64,000 bases of DNA from JBMTVN01 sp046047235 (GTDB taxonomy: Bacteria; Verrucomicrobiota; Verrucomicrobiia; Limisphaerales; JAHDYP01): contig JBJOII010000044.1 in assembly GCA_046047235.1 (NCBI GenBank), positions 8,956-72,955 on the forward strand. Direction: 5' to 3'. This document shows, one piece after another, positions 50,984 to 59,440 of this stretch. The position numbers and the translations under genes were made by a program. Position 1 is the stretch's first letter; every line of letters begins with the position of its first letter. The notes under the pieces are model-generated. The model did not search any database, was not told the DNA's origin, and saw only the letters and a list, made by a program, of their open reading frames with translations.

Positions 50984-53722
50984 TCATAAGCGCATCGCCT
51001 CCACGGCAGCCAAAACCTTGGGAATCCCATCCATCCTCGCCCCACCACCCTGCGCAAAATCAGGCTTGCCCCCACCCCGACCCTCCACCAACGGAGCAAT
51101 CGCCTGAATGATCTTGCCCGCCTGAAACCTCGCCGTGTGTGCGGAACCCACCAACGCCATAAGCTTAACCGGCTTGTCCCCACCCACATCACCCACCAAC
51201 ACCGCCACTCCGCCGAACTCCCCCCGAATATGCCCCACCACAGCCTGCAAGGTGTCGTTGTCTGTCCGCCCCACATTCGAAATAATCCACGGCACACCAG
51301 CCACGTCCTCCGCCCCACGTATCAATTCACGAGCCGTCAACGACGCCCGCTCCTGCAACATCGTCCGCACCTGCCGCTCCAATTCCTTCTGCTGCAAAAG
51401 GATGGATTCAATCTTCCGCTCCACCTGGTCCAAAGGCGAATTAATCCGGCCCGCCACCCCACGCAACACCATCGATTCCTCCAAAAACCTGCGGTAGGAC
51501 TCCATACCGGCCACTGCCTCAATCCGGCGTACCCCCGCCGCAACCGCCGACTCAGACGCCACCCGGAATAACCCAATCTCCCCGGTCGCCCGACAATGCG
51601 TCCCACCACACAGTTCCATGGAATACCCATCCAGCCCGCCAGCTCGCCCCCCCACCTGAACCACCCGAACCCGATCCCCATACTTGTCCCCGAAAAACTG
51701 CATGATGTCCGGACGCTGCCGCACATCCTGATAGGATGCCTCACTCCAGGAAACGCCCGCATTCTCCAGAATCCGCTCGTTCACCAATGACTCTATGTCC
51801 CGGACCTGCTGCTCGCTCAATGCCGCACTGTTAAAGTCAAATGTCAGCTTCTCCGGCCCAACATAGGAACCCTTCTGGGTGGCATCCGTCCCCACAACCT
51901 CATGTAAAGCCCAGTGAAGCAAATGCGTCACGGTATGGTGCCGCTGAATCGCCGACCGCCGGGCCATGTCCACACGCAACACCAGCTTCTGTCCCACCTC
52001 CGGAGCCGAATCCACCTCATCCAGCAAATGCAACCACGTGTCACCGGCCTTGCGGGTGTCGCTCACCTGCCAACTCGAACCATCCCCCTCCAGACTACCC
52101 GTGTCCCCCACTTGCCCCCCCATCTCGGCGTAAAACGGGGTCTCACCCAAAACCACCGCCCTAGCCCCATCCATCTCCACAACCTCCAACACCTCCGACT
52201 CCACTGAAAATTCATCGAACCCGATAAATCGGGTGGGCTCCTGATGCGACAGGCTGGAGACCTCAATCACAGTCTTCTTGCGCGTGGTCCTCGAACGCTC
52301 GCGCTGCTCCTCCATCAGCTCCTGAAACCCCACCAGATCCACCGTCAACCCCCGCTCGCGCGCCATCAATTCCGTCAGATCCGAGGGGAATCCCTGCTCG
52401 TCAAATAGCCTGAATGCCACCTCAGCCGACAACTCGGTGCGATCTCCAAGCAACCCAACCTCGTCAGTAAACAGCTGAATGCCACGATCCAACGTCTTGT
52501 TGAACGCCACCTCCTCCGCCCGCAAAACCTCCTTCACCTTGGACTGCTGCTGCACAAGCTCCGGAAAAACACCCCCCAACGTCTCCACCACGACGTCCGC
52601 TAACTCGTAAAAGAACGGCTCAGTCAAACCCAGGGTGCGACCATACCTCACCGCCCGCCGCAGAATCCGCCGAAGTACATAATTCCTGTCCTTATTCCCA
52701 GGCCGAATCCCGTCCGCCGCCGCACAGGTCAAGGTCCGGATGTGATCCGCAATCACCCGAAACGCCACATCCACCTGCTCCTGCTCACCCTGCGGAACCA
52801 TCCGCCCCGAAGCATCCGGCCGCGGCAAAGTGGAACCATACTTCTTCCCGCTCAACTGCTCCAAACGCTCGAAAATCGGCCGGAAAACGTCCGTCTCATA
52901 GTTCGAAACCAGCCGGCTGAAATCCTTGAACCCCTGCGTACACTGCATCACCCCAACCACACGCTCAAACCCCATGCCCGTATCCACGTGACGCGCCGGC
53001 AAAGGAGCAAAACTGCCGTCCACCCCGGCAGCAAACTGGATGAATACAAGATTCCAAATCTCAATGCACTCCGCCCTGCCCTGGTTCACCAGCTTGCCCT
53101 GCGAATCACCCTCCGGTGTCAAATCGATGTGAATCTCACTGCACGGACCACAAGGACCCGTATCCCCCATCATCCAAAAGTTGTCCTTCTTCCCCCCAAA
53201 ACAGATGTGCACTTTCGGATCTAGGCCCGCAGTCGAAAAGAGCTCGGCCCAATAGTCATACGCTTCCTGGTCAAACTCAGCCGGATCTCCAGGCCCGGGC
53301 TGATACACCGTCGCAAACAACCTCTCCTTCGGAAACTTCCAGACCTCAGTGATCAACTCCCACGCCCAGCTAATCGCCTCCTTCTTAAAATAATCCCCAA
53401 AACTCCAGTTGCCCAACATCTCAAACAGGGTGTGGTGATACGTGTCCAACCCCACATCCTCCAAGTCGTTGTGCTTGCCCCCCGCGCGAATGCACTTCTG
53501 CGTGTCCGCCGCCCGTGTGTCCAATGACGGAACCGCCCCCGCCCAACTCGAAACATCCGCTTTCCGCTCCGCCAGAAAAATCGGCACAAACTGATTCATC
53601 CCAGCATTGGTAAATAACAGGTTCGGGGCGTCTGGCATCAAGCTGGCAGACGGTACCAAGGTGTGCTGCTTGGAGCGAAAGAACTCCAGAAACGATTGCC
53701 GGATCTCGGTGCTGGTCATCAT
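50984..53722 (-). CDS. alaS: Alanyl-tRNA synthetase
   Basis: A 912-aa class II synthetase that charges tRNA-Ala and edits Ser and Gly. The start is one of two adjacent ATGs (53722, 53719) before TSTEIRQSFLEFFRSKQHT; the longer frame to 53857 is not conserved. The catalytic core has FTNAGMNQFVPIFL, HHTLFEMLGNWSFGDYFKKE and MGDTGPCGPCSEIH. The editing domain has the zinc motifs HTVTHLLHWAL and CGGTHCRATGEI. The C-Ala part ends the protein (ARMDGIPKVLAAVEAM). Length is slightly above the E. coli enzyme. Complete. Confidence 0.97.
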   Translation of the reverse strand: MMTSTEIRQSFLEFFRSKQHTLVPSASLMPDAPNLLFTNAGMNQFVPIFLAERKADVSSWAGAVPSLDTRAADTQKCIRAGGKHNDLEDVGLDTYHHTLFEMLGNWSFGDYFKKEAISWAWELITEVWKFPKERLFATVYQPGPGDPAEFDQEAYDYWAELFSTAGLDPKVHICFGGKKDNFWMMGDTGPCGPCSEIHIDLTPEGDSQGKLVNQGRAECIEIWNLVFIQFAAGVDGSFAPLPARHVDTGMGFERVVGVMQCTQGFKDFSRLVSNYETDVFRPIFERLEQLSGKKYGSTLPRPDASGRMVPQGEQEQVDVAFRVIADHIRTLTCAAADGIRPGNKDRNYVLRRILRRAVRYGRTLGLTEPFFYELADVVVETLGGVFPELVQQQSKVKEVLRAEEVAFNKTLDRGIQLFTDEVGLLGDRTELSAEVAFRLFDEQGFPSDLTELMARERGLTVDLVGFQELMEEQRERSRTTRKKTVIEVSSLSHQEPTRFIGFDEFSVESEVLEVVEMDGARAVVLGETPFYAEMGGQVGDTGSLEGDGSSWQVSDTRKAGDTWLHLLDEVDSAPEVGQKLVLRVDMARRSAIQRHHTVTHLLHWALHEVVGTDATQKGSYVGPEKLTFDFNSAALSEQQVRDIESLVNERILENAGVSWSEASYQDVRQRPDIMQFFGDKYGDRVRVVQVGGRAGGLDGYSMELCGGTHCRATGEIGLFRVASESAVAAGVRRIEAVAGMESYRRFLEESMVLRGVAGRINSPLDQVERKIESILLQQKELERQVRTMLQERASLTARELIRGAEDVAGVPWIISNVGRTDNDTLQAVVGHIRGEFGGVAVLVGDVGGDKPVKLMALVGSAHTARFQAGKIIQAIAPLVEGRGGGKPDFAQGGGARMDGIPKVLAAVEAMRL

Positions 53723-53838
53723 AACGGGCCTGGAACAAATCACGAACTTTACACGGCTGCCCACCGCATCCCCTGCGCAGAGCCAGCCAAAAAGTGGGGC
53801 GAAGATTAGGACAAACTCTTCCCGCCTGACCAGTCCTA

Positions 53839-54258
53839 TCACGCCCCGGAACACCAAGGCTCCGACGAGTTCAACAGCGACTCCAGCAAATGCTCGTCTG
53901 CCGCCGGGAATGCATACGCCCCCAAACTCTCACGCCCAACCCACTCGAATGCCTTGCACCCCAGTGCCACCGGCTCATGCCGTGTCCATCGGCAAAGAAA
54001 AAAACGCAGCCTCACACTCCGCTCCGGATAAGCATGCTCCACCTCCTGATACAAGTCACCAACCTCCACCTCAATCCCCAGCTCCTCCAGCAACTCGCGC
54101 CTCAAACACGCCTCATAACTCTCCCCCGGATCCCGCTTGCCCCCGGGAAATTCCCAAAGCCCCCCAAGATGATCCCCATCCCGACGCTGCGCAATCAACA
54201 GCCGCCCCTCGCGGAATACCAGCCCAGCTGCAACTTCAATGACGCGTTCAGCGGCCAA
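53839..54258 (-). CDS. MutT-type Nudix hydrolase
   Basis: A ~139-aa Nudix protein. The Nudix box is complete: GGKRDPGESYEACLRRELLE then ELGI, with the catalytic glutamates. The preceding LLIAQRRDGDHLGGLWEFPG and the later AFEWVGRESLGAYAFPAAD resemble MutT/CTP pyrophosphohydrolases that clean oxidised nucleotides. The start is uncertain: the TTG at 54258 overlaps the ugd end by 11 bases, an ATT at 54240 is possible, and the ATG at 54321 lies deep inside ugd. It is 116 bases upstream of alaS. Confidence 0.87.
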   Translation of the reverse strand: MAAERVIEVAAGLVFREGRLLIAQRRDGDHLGGLWEFPGGKRDPGESYEACLRRELLEELGIEVEVGDLYQEVEHAYPERSVRLRFFLCRWTRHEPVALGCKAFEWVGRESLGAYAFPAADEHLLESLLNSSEPWCSGA

Positions 54259-55537
54259 TGCTCTTGTAGATAAAACCCAGCTTCTCCATCCGCTCAGGAT
54301 CAAAGAGGTTACGACCATCAAACAGAATCGGATGCGTCATCCCCTTGCGGGCCTTGTCCAAATCCAAGTCCCTGAAGTCAGGCCATTCCGTGGCAATCAC
54401 CAAAGCATCACAACCCTCAGCCACGTCATCCTTGTCCTCCACCCACACAACGTCCTGCAACTCCTTGCGCGCCTTGTCCATCGCCTTGGGATCATGCACC
54501 CGTAACCGCGCCCCCATCTGCTGCAACCGCCGGCAAACCTCAATGGCGGGCGACATCCGGACATCATCCGTGTTCTGCTTGAACGCCAAACCCAACACCC
54601 CAATGGTCTTGTCCTTCACAACCCATAAGGTGTCGCAGATCTTCTTCAAAAATGCGTCCATCTGGAAGGAGTTGATCTTCTGCACCTCCTTCAACAACCC
54701 GAAATCATACCCCAGCTGCTCGGCAATTTTGATGAACGCACTCAGGTCCTTCGGGAAACAACTCCCGCCAAAACCCAGCGAAGCATCCAAAAACCGCCGC
54801 CCAATCCGCGTGTCCATGCCAATCCCGTTGGCCACCTCAGTCACGTTGGCGCCCGAAAGCTCACAAACCACCGACACCGCGTTGATATAGGAAATCTTCA
54901 GCGCCAAAAACGAGTTCGCCGCGTGCTTGATCAACTCCGCTGAGTTGATGTCCGTCACAATCACCGGCGCCTTATACGGAGCGTAAACCTCCTTCATCGC
55001 CGAAACCGCCCTCGGAGACTGAACCCCAATCACCACACGGTCCGGCTTCAGGAAATCATCCACCGCAAAACCCTCGCGCAAAAACTCCGGGTTGCTTACC
55101 ACGTCAAAGTCGACCTTCGACTTGCAATACCTCCTGATCGTCTCCGCCACCTTCTCCCCCGTCCGCACCGGCACCGTGCTCTTGTCCACGATAATCCGAT
55201 AAGCCGTCATGCACCCCGCAATCTCCCTCGCCACCCCCTCAATAAAACTCAAATCCACCGAACCATCCGCTTGCGGAGGCGTCGGAACCGCAATGAATAT
55301 GACATCAGAACGCCGAACCCCATCCTCAGTGCTCGTCGTAAATTCCAACCGTCCCGCCTCCACATTCCGACGAACTACATCCTCCAACCCCGGCTCATAA
55401 ATCGGAATGCCCCCCCCTCGCAACATGTCCACCTTGGACTGGTCACAGTCCACGCAGATAACATGATGCCCCCCCTCAGCAAAACAGGCCCCCGTAACCA
55501 GCCCGACATAACCGGTCCCAATAACGGTGATTTTCAC
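54248..55537 (-). CDS. ugd: UDP-glucose 6-dehydrogenase
   Basis: A 429-aa enzyme oxidising UDP-glucose twice to UDP-glucuronate, a precursor for surface polysaccharides. NAD fold at the start (MKITVIGTGYVGLVTGACFA), VPTPPQADGSVDLSF, STVPVRTGEKV, SNPEFLREGFAVDDF, the catalytic cysteine in LGFGGSCFPKDLSAF and the C-terminal LGLAFKQNTDDVRMSP are all present. The ATG overlaps the stop of the TPR gene (ATGA), and its end overlaps the Nudix frame. This is a coupled gene set with no other polysaccharide gene adjacent except a divergent glycosyltransferase. Confidence 0.96.
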   Translation of the reverse strand: MKITVIGTGYVGLVTGACFAEGGHHVICVDCDQSKVDMLRGGGIPIYEPGLEDVVRRNVEAGRLEFTTSTEDGVRRSDVIFIAVPTPPQADGSVDLSFIEGVAREIAGCMTAYRIIVDKSTVPVRTGEKVAETIRRYCKSKVDFDVVSNPEFLREGFAVDDFLKPDRVVIGVQSPRAVSAMKEVYAPYKAPVIVTDINSAELIKHAANSFLALKISYINAVSVVCELSGANVTEVANGIGMDTRIGRRFLDASLGFGGSCFPKDLSAFIKIAEQLGYDFGLLKEVQKINSFQMDAFLKKICDTLWVVKDKTIGVLGLAFKQNTDDVRMSPAIEVCRRLQQMGARLRVHDPKAMDKARKELQDVVWVEDKDDVAEGCDALVIATEWPDFRDLDLDKARKGMTHPILFDGRNLFDPERMEKLGFIYKSIGR

Positions 55538-56259
55538 GGGGCAACAACGTTCGTGGAAATCCCAGCAGAAGCCGAAGTCAGGCCCGCAGCCGAAGGCGCA
55601 GGAGCCATCTCTGGATGCTCACGGAATATCTCCTGACATCGCTGCATCGCCGAACTCCCCCACGGCGAAGCCAAGTTGTTCGTCAGTTCACTGTAAGACC
55701 GTAACGCCCCTGCCAAATCACCCTTGGACTCCTGAATGCCCGCCAAAACCAAGCGCGCCTGCCCCGCCACGGCCGCAGTCGCATGACGCAAAGTCACCCC
55801 CTCGTAAGCCGCCACCGCCTCGTCCAAACGCCCCATCGCATCCAACGAAGCCGCCACGCCATACGCCGCCTCCGCCTTGAAGGCTTCGTCCTTGAGCAAA
55901 TCACCGGCCGCCTCAAAGGCTCCGCGCGCCCGCTCATAATCGCCATTCTGAAAGTGCAATTCAGCCGCCAGCAACTGTGCCCGCGCCGCCGCCCCAGTCC
56001 CAGCGTAGTCGCGCGCCACAGCCTCATAGTCACTCGCAGCAGGCTTTGCCGCCTCATCCGCCCCCATCCCCTTGAGCTGAACGGCAATCAAGGCGGAGCT
56101 GGCCCGACGCTGCTTCTCCCGTGACAACCATTGCACGGTCGCAATGGCCGAAATGACCACCACCACCGCGACAACACTCATGGCCACGCGCTTCTTGTTA
56201 ACTTCCAGCCACGCGAGAAACTCCAGCGTGCGGTTTGTCTCTATCCCTTCGGACGTCAT
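55534..56259 (-). CDS. YfgM/TPR-type membrane-anchored protein
   Basis: A 241-aa single-pass membrane protein. A short cytoplasmic N-terminus (TLEFLAWLEVNKKR) precedes one helix (MSVVAVVVVISAIATVQWL), then TPR-like helical repeats (AELHFQNGDYERARGAFEAA, ASLDAMGRLDEAVAAYEG, AGIQESKGDLAGALRSYSE). The shape matches YfgM-type ancillary factors of the Sec translocon. The ATG at 56259 (MTSEGIETNRT) is preferred; 56274 is possible, and the frame to 56418 crosses the divergent gene. Its stop overlaps ugd. Confidence 0.82.
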   Translation of the reverse strand: MTSEGIETNRTLEFLAWLEVNKKRVAMSVVAVVVVISAIATVQWLSREKQRRASSALIAVQLKGMGADEAAKPAASDYEAVARDYAGTGAAARAQLLAAELHFQNGDYERARGAFEAAGDLLKDEAFKAEAAYGVAASLDAMGRLDEAVAAYEGVTLRHATAAVAGQARLVLAGIQESKGDLAGALRSYSELTNNLASPWGSSAMQRCQEIFREHPEMAPAPSAAGLTSASAGISTNVVAP

Positions 56260-56389
56260 AGAACTGGCAATCATTCGGTGGAAGGTCCAAAACGCAAGCC
56301 GAAACAATATCAAAAACCATAAGCCGGCCCCCTTGGGACTTGAATTACCCCCTCCCCACACCGCAGGCTCCACCCCAAAATCTGCCCCC

Positions 56390-57154
56390 ATGGACCGCTC
56401 CGTCGTCATCGTACCCACCTATAACGAACGCGAAAACCTCAGCCCACTCGCCACAAAAATCCTCGCACTCCCCTCCCCCGTCGACCTGCTGGTCGTCGAT
56501 GACGGATCACCCGATGGAACCGGCCAGCTCGCCGACCAACTCGCCTCCGCGCACCCCTCCATCCACGTCCTGCACCGCCCCGCCAAAGCCGGCCTCGGCC
56601 GCGCCTATTGCGCCGGATTCGAATGGGCACTTAAAAAGGATTACCAGTTCATCCTCGAAATGGACGGCGACTTCTCCCACAACCCCGACGATATCCCCCG
56701 CTTCCTCAAAGCCGCCGCAACAGCAGACCTGGTACTCGGCTCCCGTTACCGCGATGGCATACGCGTGATCAACTGGCCCCTCGGTCGACTGTTGCTCAGC
56801 ATGGGGGCAGCCAAGTACGTCCAAGTCATCACCGGAATGCCCTTCACCGACCCCACCGGGGGCTTCAAATGCTTCCGCCGAACCGCACTCGAACACCTCG
56901 ACCTCCAACGGGTCCACTCCAACGGCTACAGCTTCCAAATCGAAATGACCCATAAAGTCTGGCGCCAAGGCCTCAGGGTCACCGAGGTCCCCATCATCTT
57001 CACCGACCGCTACCATGGCACCTCCAAAATGTCCGGAGGCATCGTCCAGGAAGCCTTGATCATGGTCTGGCGACTGTGGGCCCAAAACGGGTTCCGCCGC
57101 CGCCCCAAATCACCCCCCAACAACCCAACAAAGCCCACCGGAACGGATAATTGA
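56390..57154 (+). CDS. Polyprenol-phosphate mannosyltransferase-like glycosyltransferase (GT2)
   Basis: A 254-aa GT2 enzyme of the dolichol/polyprenol-phosphate mannose synthase kind, moving a sugar from a nucleotide donor to a lipid phosphate on the inner membrane. It opens VVIVPTYNERENLSPLA; the donor and metal residues are in DLLVVDDGSPDGT and ILEMDGDFSHNPDDIP. DPTGGFKCFRR and PIIFTDRYHGTSKMSGGIV are typical of the family. No membrane domain follows, so it is the soluble short type. The ATG at 56390 begins the conserved part. It is divergent from the TPR-ugd genes across 130 bases. Confidence 0.93.
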   Translation: MDRSVVIVPTYNERENLSPLATKILALPSPVDLLVVDDGSPDGTGQLADQLASAHPSIHVLHRPAKAGLGRAYCAGFEWALKKDYQFILEMDGDFSHNPDDIPRFLKAAATADLVLGSRYRDGIRVINWPLGRLLLSMGAAKYVQVITGMPFTDPTGGFKCFRRTALEHLDLQRVHSNGYSFQIEMTHKVWRQGLRVTEVPIIFTDRYHGTSKMSGGIVQEALIMVWRLWAQNGFRRRPKSPPNNPTKPTGTDN

Positions 57155-57155
57155 C

Positions 57156-57184
57156 TTGAGCAAAATCCAAAACCTGCCGATACT
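57156..57184 (+). promoter_or_regulatory. Sigma-70-type promoter for the candidate 6S RNA
   Basis: A -35 box TTGAGC at 57156-57161, 17 bases spacing and a -10 box GATACT at 57179-57184. This predicts a start near 57191, just ahead of the structured RNA. Four of six bases match each consensus box. Confidence 0.5.
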
Positions 57185-57190
57185 CCTCCC

Positions 57191-57380
57191 AGCGTTGGTA
57201 GAGAGGGAACCTGGGGAAAAAGATCTTTGCGAAGTCGATTTTAGAATTTAACCCTGCCTGTGCGCGTGATTGGGCGACAAAGTCCTTGAACCGTAGTTAT
57301 TCGGTAGTGGGATATCCCGCCATCGGGGGAGGCCGACAGGCCTTGACTGGAAGTCGAAACCCCTCGGGCTCGTCCCTTTT
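57191..57380 (+). ncRNA. ssrS: Candidate 6S RNA
   Basis: A ~190-base non-coding segment with a sigma-70-like promoter in front and a terminal stem that closes on itself. AGGGA (57204-57208) pairs with TCCCT (57373-57377), CC with GG, and GGGG (57213-57216) with CCCC (57360-57363), then a T-run. Inside is a large open region, then GCCTGT (57256-57261) pairing with ACAGGC (57336-57341), and an irregular arm capped by ACCG/CGGT (57290-57305). A closing stem, a wide central bubble and a terminal arm in ~180 bases is the 6S RNA shape, which mimics an open promoter and binds RNA polymerase. It is followed by rarA and then the 5-formyl-THF cyclo-ligase gene. 6S RNA adjoins the cyclo-ligase gene in gamma-proteobacteria and lies near rarA in Bacillus. 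Identification by shape and neighbours only. Confidence 0.6.
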
Positions 57381-57466
57381 GTTTAACCCCAAGTTCAAAG
57401 GAACTGTTACACACGGCACTCACGGTGGGGTTATATTTTGTACGCACCGCCACGACCCAGCCTAAC

Positions 57467-58837
57467 ATGTCACAACGCGACCTGTTCTCCGATCCCACAG
57501 CCTCCAGCCTCAATGAGGCTCACCCCGCCAGCCCACCCCCACCCCAACCGCTCGCCGCACGCATGCGGCCACAACTCCTCGCCGAATTCGTCGGCCAATC
57601 CCACCTCCTCGCCGAAGGCAAATTGCTCCGCCGAGCCATCGAATCCCAGCGGATCCAGTCCATGATCTTCTTCGGACCCCCAGGCACCGGAAAAACCTCC
57701 CTCGCCCGCCTCATCGCCAAACACTGCTCCAACCACTTCGAACGCCTCAGCGGTGTGGAATCCTCTGTGTCCGATATCCGCCAGGTCCTCGCCAAAGCCT
57801 CCAACCGACTCGCTAACCAAGCCCAACCCACCCTCCTCTTCGTCGATGAAATCCACCGCTTCAATAAAGCCCAGCAAGATGTTCTCCTGCCCGACGTGGA
57901 AAGCGGTACAGTCCGCCTCATCGGAGCCACCACCGAAAACCCCTTCTTCTTCGTCAACGCCCCCCTCGTCTCCCGCTCCCAAGTCTTCCAACTCCAGCCC
58001 CTCGCCGAAAACGAACTCCTCACCCTGCTGCAACGAGCCCTAACCAATACCGAACGCGGACTCGGCCAACTCCCGCTCAAAGCCAACCCTGAAGCACTTT
58101 CACACCTCGCTAAACTCGCCGACGGCGATGCCCGAAAAGCCCTGAACTCCCTCGAAATCGCCGCTCTCACCACCCCACCCTCGCCTCAAGACAACCTCAT
58201 CCACCTCACTCTCGAAGTCGCCGAGGAATGTATCCAGAAAAAGGCCGTGGTCTATGGCGCCGACGGTGACGCCCACTACGATACAATCTCCGCCTTCATC
58301 AAATCCATGCGCGGAAGCGACCCAGATGCCACCCTCTACTGGCTCGCCAAAATGATCCACGCCGGCGAAGATCCCCGATTCATCGCCCGCCGCATCGTCA
58401 TACACGCAGCAGAAGACGTCGGCCTCGCCGACCCCACCGCCCTCATCCTCGCCACCTCCGCCTTCCAGGCCGCCGAATTCATCGGCTGGCCCGAAGCCCG
58501 TATACCCATCGCTCAAGCCGCCCTCTACATAGCCACCGCCCCCAAAAGCAACAGCGTCGTCAAAGCCATCGATGCAGCCCTCGACGAAGTCGGCAAAAAC
58601 CCTACCCAACCCGTCCCTAATCACCTGCGTGATGCACACTATGCAGGGGCAAAGCAACTCCAACACGGCAAAGACTACATCTACCCCCATGACCTCCCGG
58701 GGCACTTCGCCGTCCAAAGCTACATGCCCTCCCAACTCTCCTTTTACACCCCAAGCGACCAAGGTCGTGAAGCCAGAATCAGGGAAAGGCTGCAACAGTG
58801 GCTGCTTCGAACCCACCAGGAAAAGCAACAGCCATGA
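57467..58837 (+). CDS. rarA: Replication-associated recombination protein RarA (MgsA)
   Basis: A 456-aa AAA+ ATPase acting at stalled replication forks, related to clamp-loader subunits. Walker A GPPGTGKTSLARLIAKH, Walker B LLFVDEIHRFNKAQQD, sensor region IGATTENPFFFVNAPLVSR with the Arg finger, and the C-terminal tetramerisation part (KSMRGSDPDATLYWLAKM, HAAEDVGLADPTAL) are all present. I start at the ATG at 57467 (MSQRDLFSDP). A TATATT box at 57432-57437 could be its own -10. Its stop overlaps the next gene (ATGA). Confidence 0.95.
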   Translation: MSQRDLFSDPTASSLNEAHPASPPPPQPLAARMRPQLLAEFVGQSHLLAEGKLLRRAIESQRIQSMIFFGPPGTGKTSLARLIAKHCSNHFERLSGVESSVSDIRQVLAKASNRLANQAQPTLLFVDEIHRFNKAQQDVLLPDVESGTVRLIGATTENPFFFVNAPLVSRSQVFQLQPLAENELLTLLQRALTNTERGLGQLPLKANPEALSHLAKLADGDARKALNSLEIAALTTPPSPQDNLIHLTLEVAEECIQKKAVVYGADGDAHYDTISAFIKSMRGSDPDATLYWLAKMIHAGEDPRFIARRIVIHAAEDVGLADPTALILATSAFQAAEFIGWPEARIPIAQAALYIATAPKSNSVVKAIDAALDEVGKNPTQPVPNHLRDAHYAGAKQLQHGKDYIYPHDLPGHFAVQSYMPSQLSFYTPSDQGREARIRERLQQWLLRTHQEKQQP

Positions 58838-59427
58838 CCCCCCACCACCCACCAACCCCCAAACAACTCTGCCGCCACCGCCTCCGCGCGGCCATCTCCC
58901 CCATCTCAAGCACCCGCTCCGCAACCCTCTCAGAAAGACTCTGCTCCCGTATCCAGCAATTGCATGAATGGCAGATCGCCCGCTCAGTCCTGCTCTTCTA
59001 CCCAGTATTCCCTGAACTCAATGTCCTGCCCCTCTGGCAAGCCGCTCACTCCGCCCACAAAATTACCTACCTCCCACGCTTCAACCCCATTACCCAACAA
59101 TACGTCGCCGCAGAAGCCCCTCCTCCCGATCAACCGGATCAACTCACCTCAGGACCCTACCAGATCCTCGAGCCCTCCGCCTCAGCCCCCACCGCAGCAG
59201 GGAACCGACTGGACTTTATTGTTATCCCTGGCGTAGGGTTCTGCCCCGATGGTAGAAGGCTGGGCCGAGGCGGAGGCTTTTATGACCGCTTGCTGGCCCA
59301 ATTGAAGGGATTCCGCTGCGGCGTGGCCTATGACGAACAAGTCGTCCAAGACCTCCCCACGGAACCGCATGATGTCCGTTGTGACTGTATCTTGACCCCG
59401 TCAGCCGAATGGCGCAGGCCAAGCTGA
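58834..59427 (+). CDS. 5-formyltetrahydrofolate cyclo-ligase
   Basis: A 197-aa enzyme that converts 5-formyl-THF to 5,10-methenyl-THF with ATP. The N-terminal basic helix (KQLCRHRLRAAISPISS), VLLFYPVFPELNVLPLW, the nucleotide loop FIVIPGVGFCPDGRRLGRGG and GFYDRLLAQLKGF are diagnostic. The ATG overlaps the rarA stop by four bases, so translation is coupled. It precedes rny by 13 bases. Confidence 0.94.
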   Translation: MTPHHPPTPKQLCRHRLRAAISPISSTRSATLSERLCSRIQQLHEWQIARSVLLFYPVFPELNVLPLWQAAHSAHKITYLPRFNPITQQYVAAEAPPPDQPDQLTSGPYQILEPSASAPTAAGNRLDFIVIPGVGFCPDGRRLGRGGGFYDRLLAQLKGFRCGVAYDEQVVQDLPTEPHDVRCDCILTPSAEWRRPS

Positions 59428-59440
59428 TGGATGTGAACCA

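Noticed and set aside
57191..57380. tmRNA, RNase P RNA or SRP RNA as the identity of the structured RNA
   Set aside because: None of the conserved short motifs of those RNAs could be found; the overall shape and neighbours fit 6S RNA better.
57241..57513. Short minus-strand frame across the candidate 6S RNA
   Set aside because: It crosses a structured segment and the rarA start, with no protein-like order.
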